A stretch of DNA of 64,000 nt from positions 1 to 64,000 of the forward strand of contig NZ_PNXY01000001.1 of NCBI RefSeq assembly GCF_002879865.1, read 5' to 3'. A model generated the notes under the pieces. That model worked only from the letters and a program-made list of their open reading frames with translations. It was not told the DNA's origin and did not search any database. Of the stretch, positions 31,546 to 39,312 are shown in pieces. This DNA is from Paraburkholderia rhynchosiae (GTDB taxonomy: Bacteria > Pseudomonadota > Gammaproteobacteria > Burkholderiales > Burkholderiaceae). The position numbers and the translations under genes were made by a program. Each line of letters begins with the position of its first letter. Within the stretch, counting starts at the first letter, position 1.

Positions 31546-32244
31546 ATGTTCGAGATGGATTGGCAAGCGCTCGTCGACTCGAGAGGCGTCCTGCTTTCAG
31601 GTATGCGAATCACATTGGAAATCACTGTTGTCGCGATTCTCTGCGGTCTCGCGTGGGGTACGGTGCTCGCGGTGTTCAGCTTGTCACCACATCGCGCACT
31701 GCGCCTCTTTACACAGGGATATGTGTCGCTGTTCCGATCGATTCCGCTCGTGATGCTGCTGCTGTGGTTCTTCCTGATTGTGCCGCAGTTGCTCAAGACG
31801 CTTTTCAATCTTCCTTCGACCGTCGACCTCCGGCTCATCTCTGCACTGACCGCCTACTCGCTGCTCGAGGCGGCATTCTTCTGCGAGATCATTCGCGCGG
31901 GCATCGCGAGTCTGCCACGCGGGCAGCTTCAGGCCGGATACGCGCTCGGCATGACATCCGCCCAGACGCTGCGCTACGTGATCCTGCCGCAAGCATTCCG
32001 CGCAATGGTGCCGCTTGGCCTTACGCAATGCATCGTCATTTTCCAGGACACCTCGCTCGTATATGTCATCGCTCTCGGCGATTTCTTTCGACGCGTGACG
32101 GCCATCGGCGAGCGCGACGGCACCATCGTCCCGATGCTGCTCGTTGCCGGCGCGGCTTACTGGGCAGTCACCAGCACGCTGATCGCGATCACCCATTGGG
32201 TTCGAACGAGGCTGGCAACGTCTCGCATTGAATACCTGGTGTAA
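31546..32244 (+). CDS. gltK: Amino acid ABC permease (GltK-like)
   Basis: A 232-residue permease paired with the previous one: MFEMDWQALVDSRGVLLSGM, SLFRSIPLVMLLLWFFLIVP, EAA loop YALGMTSAQTLRYVILPQAFR, and FQDTSLVYVIALGDFFRR, all GltK-like. The ATG at 31546 has GGAG six bases upstream and starts one base after the upstream stop, so translation is coupled. The expected gltL ATPase gene is absent; the next gene is a LysR regulator 15 bases downstream. Confidence 0.92.
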   Translation: MFEMDWQALVDSRGVLLSGMRITLEITVVAILCGLAWGTVLAVFSLSPHRALRLFTQGYVSLFRSIPLVMLLLWFFLIVPQLLKTLFNLPSTVDLRLISALTAYSLLEAAFFCEIIRAGIASLPRGQLQAGYALGMTSAQTLRYVILPQAFRAMVPLGLTQCIVIFQDTSLVYVIALGDFFRRVTAIGERDGTIVPMLLVAGAAYWAVTSTLIAITHWVRTRLATSRIEYLV

Positions 32245-32259
32245 CCCGAAGCGCGCAAG

Positions 32260-33150
32260 ATGACGACCAGCGCAAGCCACGACATGCAACTGCGCATGTT
32301 CGTCGCCGTTGCGAAATCCAATTCGCTGCGCATGGCGGCGGAAAGTGTCGGGATCACGCAACCGGCCTTGAGCAAACATATTCAGGCGCTCGAACTGAAA
32401 CTGGGCCGCCGGTTATTCAGGCGGCATGGGCGCGGAATGCAGCTTACGGCCGACGGCGAAGCGCTATTCCGAACAATCGAACCACTCTTCGATGCGCTTG
32501 ACGAGTCCGTCTCGCATGCTTCGGCGCATGGCTCCGGCTGGGGGCTTCCGCTGCGCATCGCCACTGTGCAGACGTTGGTTGGACATTTCGTGCCGAGCCT
32601 CAGCAAAGAACTGCTGGCAATCTATCCGCAGACGCGCCTGTCGCTGCAATGCGATAGTTCTAGCCATGTTGTGGAAATGGTCTTGCGCGGCATGGCCGAC
32701 CTTGGACTGACCTATTCGACCGACGTCAACGCCGCCGAACTCCAAAGCGTGGACCTGCACGACGAGCGCCTCGCGCTCTACCACAGCAAACGATCCAACT
32801 TCAGCCGCGAAGCAATGGCGACCTTATCGCAGTTGAACCTGATTCTGCCGCCGCGTCATTTCGGTGTGCGCCGTTATGTGGAACGCGTGCTGGGTTGTGC
32901 CATCCAGCCGTTTATCGAATGCGACTCGCTCGAGCTTTCATTGCGATTGGCGTCTATTAGCGGCGGTATTGCGATACTGCCCGAACATGTCCCGGATGAC
33001 CTGATAGAGAGCTGTGAGTTAACCCGCGTGATTCTGGCGGATATTGCGCCGCGCCGGCTCGTCGCATTCTGGCGAATTCAGAGCAGGAAGTCAGTCGTAC
33101 TCGATACCGCGATTGAAATCGCACTGCGGACATCCGCCGCGAAGCGATAA
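32260..33150 (+). CDS. LysR-family transcriptional regulator at the end of the gltIJK-like operon
   Basis: A 296-residue LTTR: winged helix at about 8-68 (MFVAVAKSNSLRMAAESVG, TQPALSKHIQALELKLGRRL), effector domain from about 92. It sits 15 bases after gltK, so it is likely co-transcribed. A second regulator (LysR at 27288) is divergent at the other end of the cluster, so the cluster is flanked by two LTTRs. Ligand unknown. Confidence 0.92.
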   Translation: MTTSASHDMQLRMFVAVAKSNSLRMAAESVGITQPALSKHIQALELKLGRRLFRRHGRGMQLTADGEALFRTIEPLFDALDESVSHASAHGSGWGLPLRIATVQTLVGHFVPSLSKELLAIYPQTRLSLQCDSSSHVVEMVLRGMADLGLTYSTDVNAAELQSVDLHDERLALYHSKRSNFSREAMATLSQLNLILPPRHFGVRRYVERVLGCAIQPFIECDSLELSLRLASISGGIAILPEHVPDDLIESCELTRVILADIAPRRLVAFWRIQSRKSVVLDTAIEIALRTSAAKR

Positions 33151-33320
33151 CGCCAGGTTAATTCAGAGTTATTTCTGGGACCATGGCCCCGTGTTGCGGC
33201 GACGCTCATAATTGCACGGCGTTGGAGAAAGCCACTGGTAAGCAACGTTATCAGAATACGCGCGATTGACAAGACGGCATTCACAAGCAGAAACACATAC
33301 CTTGGAACGGTGGGGATACG

Positions 33321-34271
33321 ATGAAAAATCATCAGCTTCGCGCGCTTGTCGCCATTGCAGACGCCGGTAGCGTCCGCGGCGCAGCACGGACATTGGGCCT
33401 GTCACCGTCAGCGATTACGCAGGCGCTAAAAGATCTCGAAGAGTGTTTGAATGCGCCTTTGATAAAGCGCGCATCGTCAGGGGCGACGTTGACTGAATTT
33501 GGCAACACCCTGCTTACCCATGCGAGACTTATCGTGTCGCAAGTGGAGCGCGCTCACGGTGCGCTCAATGAGATGCGAGGTGAACCGGGCGGCAAACTCT
33601 CGGTCGCCATTACGCCATGGATAGCGTTGTGCTTTCTCTCTGAAGTCTTCACGCAATTTCGAAAGAGAATGCCAAACGTCCAACTCGAGATTTTCGAAGG
33701 CTTTCTGTCGGTCGCGAATCCGCGTTTGCGCGATGGAAGCGCCGAAGTTTTCGTGGGTCGTCAGGCGCCCGATATCTCGAGCCCTGAATTCAATTTCCGT
33801 CCGCTTTTTTCTTCCGGCCTCACTGCTGTTGCGAGGCAGGGGCACCCGCTGGCGGAGTCGCGCTCGCTTGCCGACTTGATCGATGCGGACTGGCTCGTAT
33901 CGCTCGATTCGGATATGGAATGCCGGCTCTTTAAGAAAATGTTCTATCGCAATGGGTTGCCGGAGCCACGTAACGTTCATTTCACTCACTCGTTGACGGT
34001 AGCTGCGTCGGTACTACAAAGAACCGACGCGGTCAGTATTTTTCCGTGGCCTCTGGCTGAACTTTGCGTGGCGCGCTATAAGTTCTGCGCGTTTCCCGTA
34101 CGAGAAGAACTCGCCGATAGTTCCATTGGAATCGTCTCGCGCAGCGGACATCCGCTAAGTGCAGCGGCGAACTGCCTGATTGAGATACTCCTCGAGACCA
34201 TCCGCAACAGCGACAAGACAGGCACGGCAGAAGCCAGACGAGCGCTGCAATCAACAGAGTTGCTGTTTTAA
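33321..34271 (+). CDS. LysR-family transcriptional regulator
   Basis: A 316-residue LTTR with winged helix HQLRALVAIADAGSVRGAAR, LSPSAITQALKDLEE at about 3-62 and the substrate-binding fold after about 95 (LSVAITPWIALCFLSEVF, FVGRQAPD). A GGTGGGG site precedes the ATG. Its codon use is visibly less GC-rich than the housekeeping genes. Family members with this N-terminus are often annotated as regulators of aromatic or tricarballylate metabolism, but no target is visible. It is separate from the gltIJK cluster by 170 bp. Confidence 0.9.
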   Translation: MKNHQLRALVAIADAGSVRGAARTLGLSPSAITQALKDLEECLNAPLIKRASSGATLTEFGNTLLTHARLIVSQVERAHGALNEMRGEPGGKLSVAITPWIALCFLSEVFTQFRKRMPNVQLEIFEGFLSVANPRLRDGSAEVFVGRQAPDISSPEFNFRPLFSSGLTAVARQGHPLAESRSLADLIDADWLVSLDSDMECRLFKKMFYRNGLPEPRNVHFTHSLTVAASVLQRTDAVSIFPWPLAELCVARYKFCAFPVREELADSSIGIVSRSGHPLSAAANCLIEILLETIRNSDKTGTAEARRALQSTELLF

Positions 34272-34388
34272 ACGGGCCGGTTTCATGCAGCGAATAAACG
34301 CGCTGCATGTGGCCCAATCACTTGGCATGCGCTGCGGTCGAACATTGCGCCACGCCAGCAGGTGCGTGTGAGCGAGTTATCGCCATGA

Positions 34389-34994
34389 CTAGCGGATGCG
34401 TTTCCCATCGCGAGTGATCACGAGAGCCGTTTCGGCGCGATAGCTCGCACGCACGCTGTCGCCCACTGCAATCTTATCCAACGGCACGTCCGGTGCAATT
34501 TGCAACAGCACGCTGCGCACCGGTCCGCGCAATACGATCTGGCGCTTCTTTCGATCGAGGCTCTGTACCGTTGCGACAACCTCGACGTCGCGAAGTTTGA
34601 CCGATGCGCCGTTGGTTATCGGCGTGGTCGCCTCGCCTTCGACTCGTGAACGGACGCCTTTCGTATCCACCTTCTCTGCGGACAACAGCAATGCACCTTT
34701 ATATTCGACATGAACTTCGTCTCCTACTTTTAGCAGCCTCACATCGCCAACTTCAGGATCCACATCGACGACGACCGTCTCTCCGCGAGATCCTTGAACC
34801 GTGATGCGACTTGTCTGCGGGTCGACATTGACGATGCGGCTGGTGAGCCGGGCGACAACTTCCGCGCCCGGCGCGCTCGCGGATGCCGGCGCGCGAACCT
34901 CCTGGGCATGACCGGTTGGCGAATGACCCAGCAATATCGTTCCGGCAAAGGCGAGGTGCAGCATAGTCGACGATCGCAGCGTAAATGCACGCAT
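34389..34994 (-). CDS. Secreted protein of unknown function
   Basis: A 201-residue protein with a signal peptide ending near GHAQ (residue 31), then a short Ala/Pro/Ser linker. Two beta-rich repeats of similar sequence follow: SRIVNVDPQTSRITVQGSRG, VGDEVHVEYKGAL, and later VQSLDRKKRQIVLRG, VGDSVRASYRAETAL. The repeats resemble small beta-barrel (DUF5666-like) modules. An AGGGAG site precedes the ATG. Function unknown; no neighbour is obviously linked. Confidence 0.82.
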   Translation of the reverse strand: MRAFTLRSSTMLHLAFAGTILLGHSPTGHAQEVRAPASASAPGAEVVARLTSRIVNVDPQTSRITVQGSRGETVVVDVDPEVGDVRLLKVGDEVHVEYKGALLLSAEKVDTKGVRSRVEGEATTPITNGASVKLRDVEVVATVQSLDRKKRQIVLRGPVRSVLLQIAPDVPLDKIAVGDSVRASYRAETALVITRDGKRIR

Positions 34995-35416
34995 ATCTGG
35001 CTCCCTGTTCGTGTCTGGTTAATGTGGGCGGCAGCCCTTACCGCACCGCCGGGGATTTGAAGGAATCAGTCCCCCGATCAGTGCCAGGAGCGAACGTATC
35101 GCAAGCCGATAACGCTTGTGAAGAAACGGAATCCTGAACGCGTTAATTACCTGCGAACAGTCGCGGGAAATGCATGTGGCCTGCTTATGACATCTGCCGC
35201 GCGGCTGCGATTTTATTCACGATGGTTTCCGACGAGCGGCGTTCGGTTTTGCTTTACGCGTACGCCATTCGCGTTCTTCCAGCGCAGTGTTGCTTGCGTT
35301 AACTTTTGAACACGTTGCAACGAGTAACGAATCCCCGATCCGCCACAGTTCAAGGTCAAGGTGGCGGACTTTTGCGGCCGCTTAGCGCGGCCGTTTTTTT
35401 CTGAGCAGGAAAGTCC
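34995..35416. other. Intergenic region with an orphan leader/terminator
   Basis: About 420 bp without a convincing gene; a 63-codon frame at 35118 has no family likeness. The right end holds two hairpins (see the separate terminator entry), so the interval may encode a small RNA or be the regulated leader of the gene at 35417. Confidence 0.45.
35340..35401 (+). terminator. Hairpin pair ending in a U-run just before the 35417 gene
   Basis: The first stem is CCGCCAC (35340-35346) with GTGGCGG (35361-35367). The second is CGGCCGC (35375-35381) with GCGGCCG (35387-35393), followed by seven or more T residues: a strong intrinsic terminator. No supported gene ends upstream, and the next coding start is 16 bases further, so it may work as an attenuator or end a small RNA. 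Confidence 0.75.
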
Positions 35417-35680
35417 ATGAAAAAAATCTTCTCTACCTTGTTGTTCTGCGCGGCGACAGCGTCATCCGCATGTTGGGCACAGACGGACGCAGCTTCGTCT
35501 GCTTCGGGCGATCAGATCGTCCAGATGCATCAGCGGATTTCCGCAGCCAATCGCACCTATGACGCGAAGGTTGCCGCCGCGAAGCGAGTCTACCTACGGC
35601 AGAAAGCAGCCGCAGCGAAAGAGCGCGACGCGTCGGTTGCCGCTGCACGCGATGGTGTTCCGTCGGCCGAAAACCAGTGA
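35417..35680 (+). CDS. Small secreted protein with a charged helix
   Basis: An 87-residue protein. Signal peptide MKKIFSTLLFCAATASSACW with cleavage near WAQ (residue 22); the mature part is a single Ala/Lys/Arg-rich helix (YDAKVAAAKRVYLRQKAAAA) of the kind seen in small coiled coils. A GCAGGAAAG site precedes the ATG. The start lies right after an intrinsic-terminator hairpin, so expression may depend on read-through or on a start site between them. Function unknown. Confidence 0.75.
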   Translation: MKKIFSTLLFCAATASSACWAQTDAASSASGDQIVQMHQRISAANRTYDAKVAAAKRVYLRQKAAAAKERDASVAAARDGVPSAENQ

Positions 35681-35773
35681 ACGATTGCCCAGGCGCGGCC
35701 GGCCAAAGACATGTTCCGGCCCGCGATGCGAGGGCGAATCCGCACTGACAAAAAAGAGGAAGAGGCGTCGAAC

Positions 35774-36187
35774 ATGAAAGCGGATCACACTCAGCGAGCA
35801 TCGTCGTGCAATGAGGAGGCGGGCGCTGTGGAGCGCGCTGCCGTCGCTTCGGATAGCGAGGCTGCAACACGCAAAAGACTCAGCATCGCGAACATCGACG
35901 CTCTGATGACACCGGGGGTGCGGTACACATGCGGCGCGCGCGCAAAGCAATTGAACAGCAATACACGACAGGTTCGGGCCTCGCTGAGCCAGCTCGTGGA
36001 CACCGGCGTGATCCGTCACGTACAGGAAGCTCGCACTGGCATCTACTGGGTTCCGACAAATGAAGAGAAGCACCAGTTGGAGCAGACACGCCGTGAACGC
36101 AGGAAGCCTCTTACTCACACGCTCGAAGGTTACGACTCGGAGCTCCGCAGAATACAAGCTCTTTGCATGCTGATACGTAGGTCCTGA
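35774..36187 (+). CDS. Predicted winged-helix DNA-binding protein
   Basis: A 137-residue protein starting at the ATG behind GAGGAAGAGG. Residues about 45-95 (IDALMTPGVRYTCGARAKQL, then TRQVRASLSQLVDTGVIRHV, then TGIYWVP) have the shape of a winged helix: a TPGVRYT helix lead-in, a recognition helix and a short wing ending in GIYWV. An Arg/Lys-rich tail follows. Likely a small transcription factor, restricted to this group of bacteria; not identified further. Confidence 0.68.
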   Translation: MKADHTQRASSCNEEAGAVERAAVASDSEAATRKRLSIANIDALMTPGVRYTCGARAKQLNSNTRQVRASLSQLVDTGVIRHVQEARTGIYWVPTNEEKHQLEQTRRERRKPLTHTLEGYDSELRRIQALCMLIRRS

Positions 36188-36476
36188 CGGCAGGCAGGAG
36201 AATTGCCCGGCACGCCACGAGCGCCGGGCAGACAACCTTGCGTAAACTGGCGAATGTTGGCATCAGCCGGCTCGCTTGCGCGCAATTGCGGTTAATGCCG
36301 CCGATGCCACGAAATGGCGCGCATCGGGCTCCCGCGTAGGCAGTCGCTGCTTACCGGGAACCTATGGCACGATGATCCCAAAGAAGTCCCTTCTCTCCTC
36401 GCCCGAGCATCGCGGTCGCGCAGCCTTGCTGCAGCCCGGCGCATCACGCAAAAAAAGGTGCAAGAATTCGCTAGAA

Positions 36477-36923
36477 ATGGTCGATATCGTCGATAGTGCG
36501 ACGCGCAGCCGGATGATGTCCGGCATTCGCGGCCGCAACACCAGGCCCGAAGTGCTGATCCGCAGCCTGCTGCATCGGCAGGGCTTTCGCTTTCGTCTCG
36601 ATGCGCGAGATCTGCCTGGACGCCCGGACATCGTGCTGCCCCGCTATCGCGCCGTCGTGCTCGTGCACGGCTGTTTCTGGCACGGCCACGACTGCCATCT
36701 TTTCAAATGGCCGCAGACACGCCCCGAATTCTGGCGCGAAAAGATCGGCCGCAACCGCAGCAACGACGACAAGGTCCGCGCCGCGTTGCTCGCTAACGGC
36801 TGGCGCGTCGCCGTGGTGTGGGAATGCGCGTTGCGCGGCGCCAATCGCGATATCGAGGGCGTGCTGACGCGGCTCGTCGAATGGTTGAAGAGCGACGCGC
36901 CGAGCTTCGAAGAGCGCGCCTGA
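36477..36923 (+). CDS. vsr: Very-short-patch mismatch repair endonuclease Vsr
   Basis: A 148-residue endonuclease that nicks 5' of the T in T:G mismatches left by deamination of 5-methylcytosine at Dcm sites. The key residues keep the E. coli numbering: Asp51 in LPGRPDIV, zinc-site and catalytic His/Cys in HGCFWHGHDCH (Cys66, His69, Cys73), the intercalating Phe67 and Trp68, and Trp86 in EFWREKIGRN, then VVWECALRG. ATG 36477 gives the standard N-terminus MVDIVDSATRS; the open frame upstream is not needed. Normally it overlaps or follows dcm; here it is about 10 kb downstream of it on the same strand. Confidence 0.95.
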   Translation: MVDIVDSATRSRMMSGIRGRNTRPEVLIRSLLHRQGFRFRLDARDLPGRPDIVLPRYRAVVLVHGCFWHGHDCHLFKWPQTRPEFWREKIGRNRSNDDKVRAALLANGWRVAVVWECALRGANRDIEGVLTRLVEWLKSDAPSFEERA

Positions 36924-37084
36924 AAGCCTCCTGAAGCCACCGCCGCGCGAGCGAATCGCAAGCTCACGGTGATACACTCGACTGGCTAATCCGAAGCGCG
37001 TCGGCGCGTCGAGCGTAACACCGGCGCAACACTGAAACCGCCCGCTTTGGCCAGGCGAAAACCCACCAAGAAGGGAGGCACACT

Positions 37085-37588
37085 ATGGCTGATTTCCGTC
37101 TCTGGTCCGACGATTTCCCCACCAACGGCTTCATGCCGAAAGCGCACGAATACGACGACAAAGCCTTCGGCGTGGATGGCGAAAACATCTCGCCCGCGCT
37201 GCAATGGGAAGGCGCGCCGGCCGATACCCAAAGCTTCGCGCTGACCGTCCACGATCCCGACGCTCCCACCGGCAGCGGCTTCTGGCACTGGGTGGTGGTG
37301 AACATTCCGGCCGATGCGCGTTCGCTGCCGCGCAATGCCGGCAAGGCCGACGGCTCGCTGCTGCCGCAAGGCGCGCTGCAGGTGCGCAACGATTACGGCA
37401 CGCTCGGCTTCGGCGGTGCGGCGCCGCCGCGCGGCGACAAGACGCATCGCTACATCTTTCGCCTGCATGCGCTAAGGGTTCCGCATCTGCCGATCAACGC
37501 AGAGACCACCAACGCGGTCGCGCGCTTCATGACGCATATGAACGAGATCGACTCCACCACGCATACCGGGCTTTACGAGCTCAAGTAA
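37085..37588 (+). CDS. YbhB/YbcL family (phosphatidylethanolamine-binding-like) protein
   Basis: A 167-residue PEBP-fold protein with the family motifs: GENISPALQWEGAP near 40, the ligand-pocket DPDAPTGSGFWHWVVVNIP (about 58-76), YGGAAPP-like GFGGAAPPRGDKTHRYIFRLHAL, and a C-terminal helix. A GGGAGG site precedes the ATG. Bacterial members are cytosolic with unclear function. It stands alone. Confidence 0.95.
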   Translation: MADFRLWSDDFPTNGFMPKAHEYDDKAFGVDGENISPALQWEGAPADTQSFALTVHDPDAPTGSGFWHWVVVNIPADARSLPRNAGKADGSLLPQGALQVRNDYGTLGFGGAAPPRGDKTHRYIFRLHALRVPHLPINAETTNAVARFMTHMNEIDSTTHTGLYELK

Positions 37589-37725
37589 CGCCGAACATGC
37601 GATGCCGCGTCGCTTGAGCGGCGCGGGCATTGTGGCGGCTCGCGCTGGCCGTTTCCGCAACGGCGGCCAATACCCGCGGCTCGCCGTACGATCGGCGGGC
37701 CGTCCAAGGCAAAATCGAATAATCG

Positions 37726-39183
37726 ATGCACGCACAACCACCGCGCAGTAGCGACGCCGTGCCGGCCGACGCCGCCGACACACTTGCTTCCGACAGCGCT
37801 CCCGCCCACAACGCAGAACACGGCCTGCCGGCACCGCAACGCTATTGGGCGATGCTGGTCATCGCGCTCGCCCTCACGTTGGCCGTGCTCGACAGCGCCA
37901 TCGCCAATGTCGCCCTGCCGACCATCGCCCGGAATCTGCATGCGAGCGCGGCCGGCTCCATCTGGGTCGTCAACGCGTATCAGCTTGCCATCACGATTTC
38001 GCTGCTGCCGCTCGCGTCGCTTGGCGACCGCATCGGCTACCGGCGCATTTATCTGGCGGGGCTGATCCTGTTTACGGTGGCATCGTTCGGTTGCGCGCTG
38101 TCCACGTCGCTGCCGACGCTCGCCATCGCTCGCGTGGTCCAGGGCTTCGGCGCGGCGGGCGTAATGAGCGTGAACACTGCGCTCGTTCGCATGATCTATC
38201 CGCCGACGCAACTAGGGCGCGGCGTCGCGATCAACGCGATGGTGGTCGCCGTGTCGTCGGCGGTGGGACCCACGGTGGCCTCGGGCGTGCTCGCCGTCGC
38301 TTCGTGGCCGTGGCTGTTCGCGATCAATGTGCCGATCGGCATCGCGGCGATCGTCGGCGGCTTCAAGGCGCTGCCGATGAACCGCGGCCACGATTCGCCA
38401 TACGACCTGTTGAGCGCGGTGATGAACGCGTTCGTCTTCGGGCTGCTGATTTTCGCCGTCGACGGTCTCGGCCACGGCGAACGGCTCGGCTACGTCGTCG
38501 TGGAAGTGATCGGCGCCGTGGTGATCGGCTATTTCTTCGTGCGCCGTCAATTGAGCCGGCCGGCGCCCCTGCTGCCCATCGACTTGCTGAGGATTCCAAT
38601 CTTCGCGCTGTCGATCGGAACCTCGGTCTGTTCGTTCTGCGCGCAGATGCTCGCTTTCGTCTCACTGCCCTTCATGTTGCAGGACAGGCTGGGTTTTTCG
38701 CAGGTGGACACCGGCCTATTGATGACACCGTGGCCGGCGATCATCATCATCGCGGCGCCGATTGCCGGCGTGCTGTCGGACAAGGTGTCGTCGGGTTGGC
38801 TCGGCGGCGTCGGACTCGCCGCGATGACGGTGGGACTGCTGCTGCTCGCCACGCTCGGCGCCCATCCCGATCCTGTGGAAATCGCGTGGCGCATGGCCTT
38901 GTGCGGCGCGGGCTTCGGCATCTTCCAGTCGCCCAACAACCGCACGATGCTGTCAGCCGCGCCGCGCGAGCGCAGCGGCGGCGCGAGCGGCATGCTCGGC
39001 ACCGCGCGCCTGACCGGGCAGACGCTCGGCGCGGCACTTGTCGCGCTGATCTTTGGGGTTGCGCCTCAGAGCGGGCCGGTCGTTGCGCTGTATGTGGCGG
39101 CGGGCTTTTCCGCGGTCGCCGCAGTGGTCAGCACGATGCGCGTGATGCCGCGGGTGGGCGCGCGGCCCGCGAGGCCGGGCTGA
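37726..39183 (+). CDS. MFS transporter, DHA2 (14-helix drug/proton antiporter) family
   Basis: A 485-residue membrane protein with 14 predicted helices. The DHA2 motifs are seen as LDSAIANVALPTIARNL (about 52-68, family motif D), LPLASLGDRIGYRRIYL (motif A) and ARVVQGFGAAGVMSVN (motif B); the C-terminal AGFGIFQSPNNRTMLSAAPRERSG is also typical. It is a proton-driven exporter of unknown substrate. The ATG at 37726 is the first and gives about 40 residues before the first helix. No EmrA-type periplasmic partner is adjacent. Confidence 0.94.
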   Translation: MHAQPPRSSDAVPADAADTLASDSAPAHNAEHGLPAPQRYWAMLVIALALTLAVLDSAIANVALPTIARNLHASAAGSIWVVNAYQLAITISLLPLASLGDRIGYRRIYLAGLILFTVASFGCALSTSLPTLAIARVVQGFGAAGVMSVNTALVRMIYPPTQLGRGVAINAMVVAVSSAVGPTVASGVLAVASWPWLFAINVPIGIAAIVGGFKALPMNRGHDSPYDLLSAVMNAFVFGLLIFAVDGLGHGERLGYVVVEVIGAVVIGYFFVRRQLSRPAPLLPIDLLRIPIFALSIGTSVCSFCAQMLAFVSLPFMLQDRLGFSQVDTGLLMTPWPAIIIIAAPIAGVLSDKVSSGWLGGVGLAAMTVGLLLLATLGAHPDPVEIAWRMALCGAGFGIFQSPNNRTMLSAAPRERSGGASGMLGTARLTGQTLGAALVALIFGVAPQSGPVVALYVAAGFSAVAAVVSTMRVMPRVGARPARPG

Positions 39184-39205
39184 CATTCGTGAATTCTCGA
39201 ACGAA

Positions 39206-39250
39206 AGAAGGGCGCGCATCGCATCATGCGATCCGCGCCTCTTCTTTTTC
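39206..39250. terminator. Bidirectional terminator between the MFS gene and otsA
   Basis: A long stem (GAAGGGCGCGCATCGCA with TGCGATCCGCGCCTCTTC, a few mismatches) followed by TTTTT on the plus strand and preceded by an A-rich run. It ends the MFS transcript. A second 8-bp stem, CGCGGCTC/GAGCCGCG, lies at 39279-39297 just after the otsA stop. Confidence 0.8.
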
Positions 39251-39312
39251 CAACACCAGTCAGACGTGACGGACCCCGCGCGGCTCGGCGAGCCGCGCTG
39301 CCGTGGATCCGG

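Noticed and set aside
35118..35309. 63-codon frame in the gap before the small secreted protein
   Set aside because: No Shine-Dalgarno site, no recognisable sequence and biased to Arg, Phe and Ser as in chance frames.
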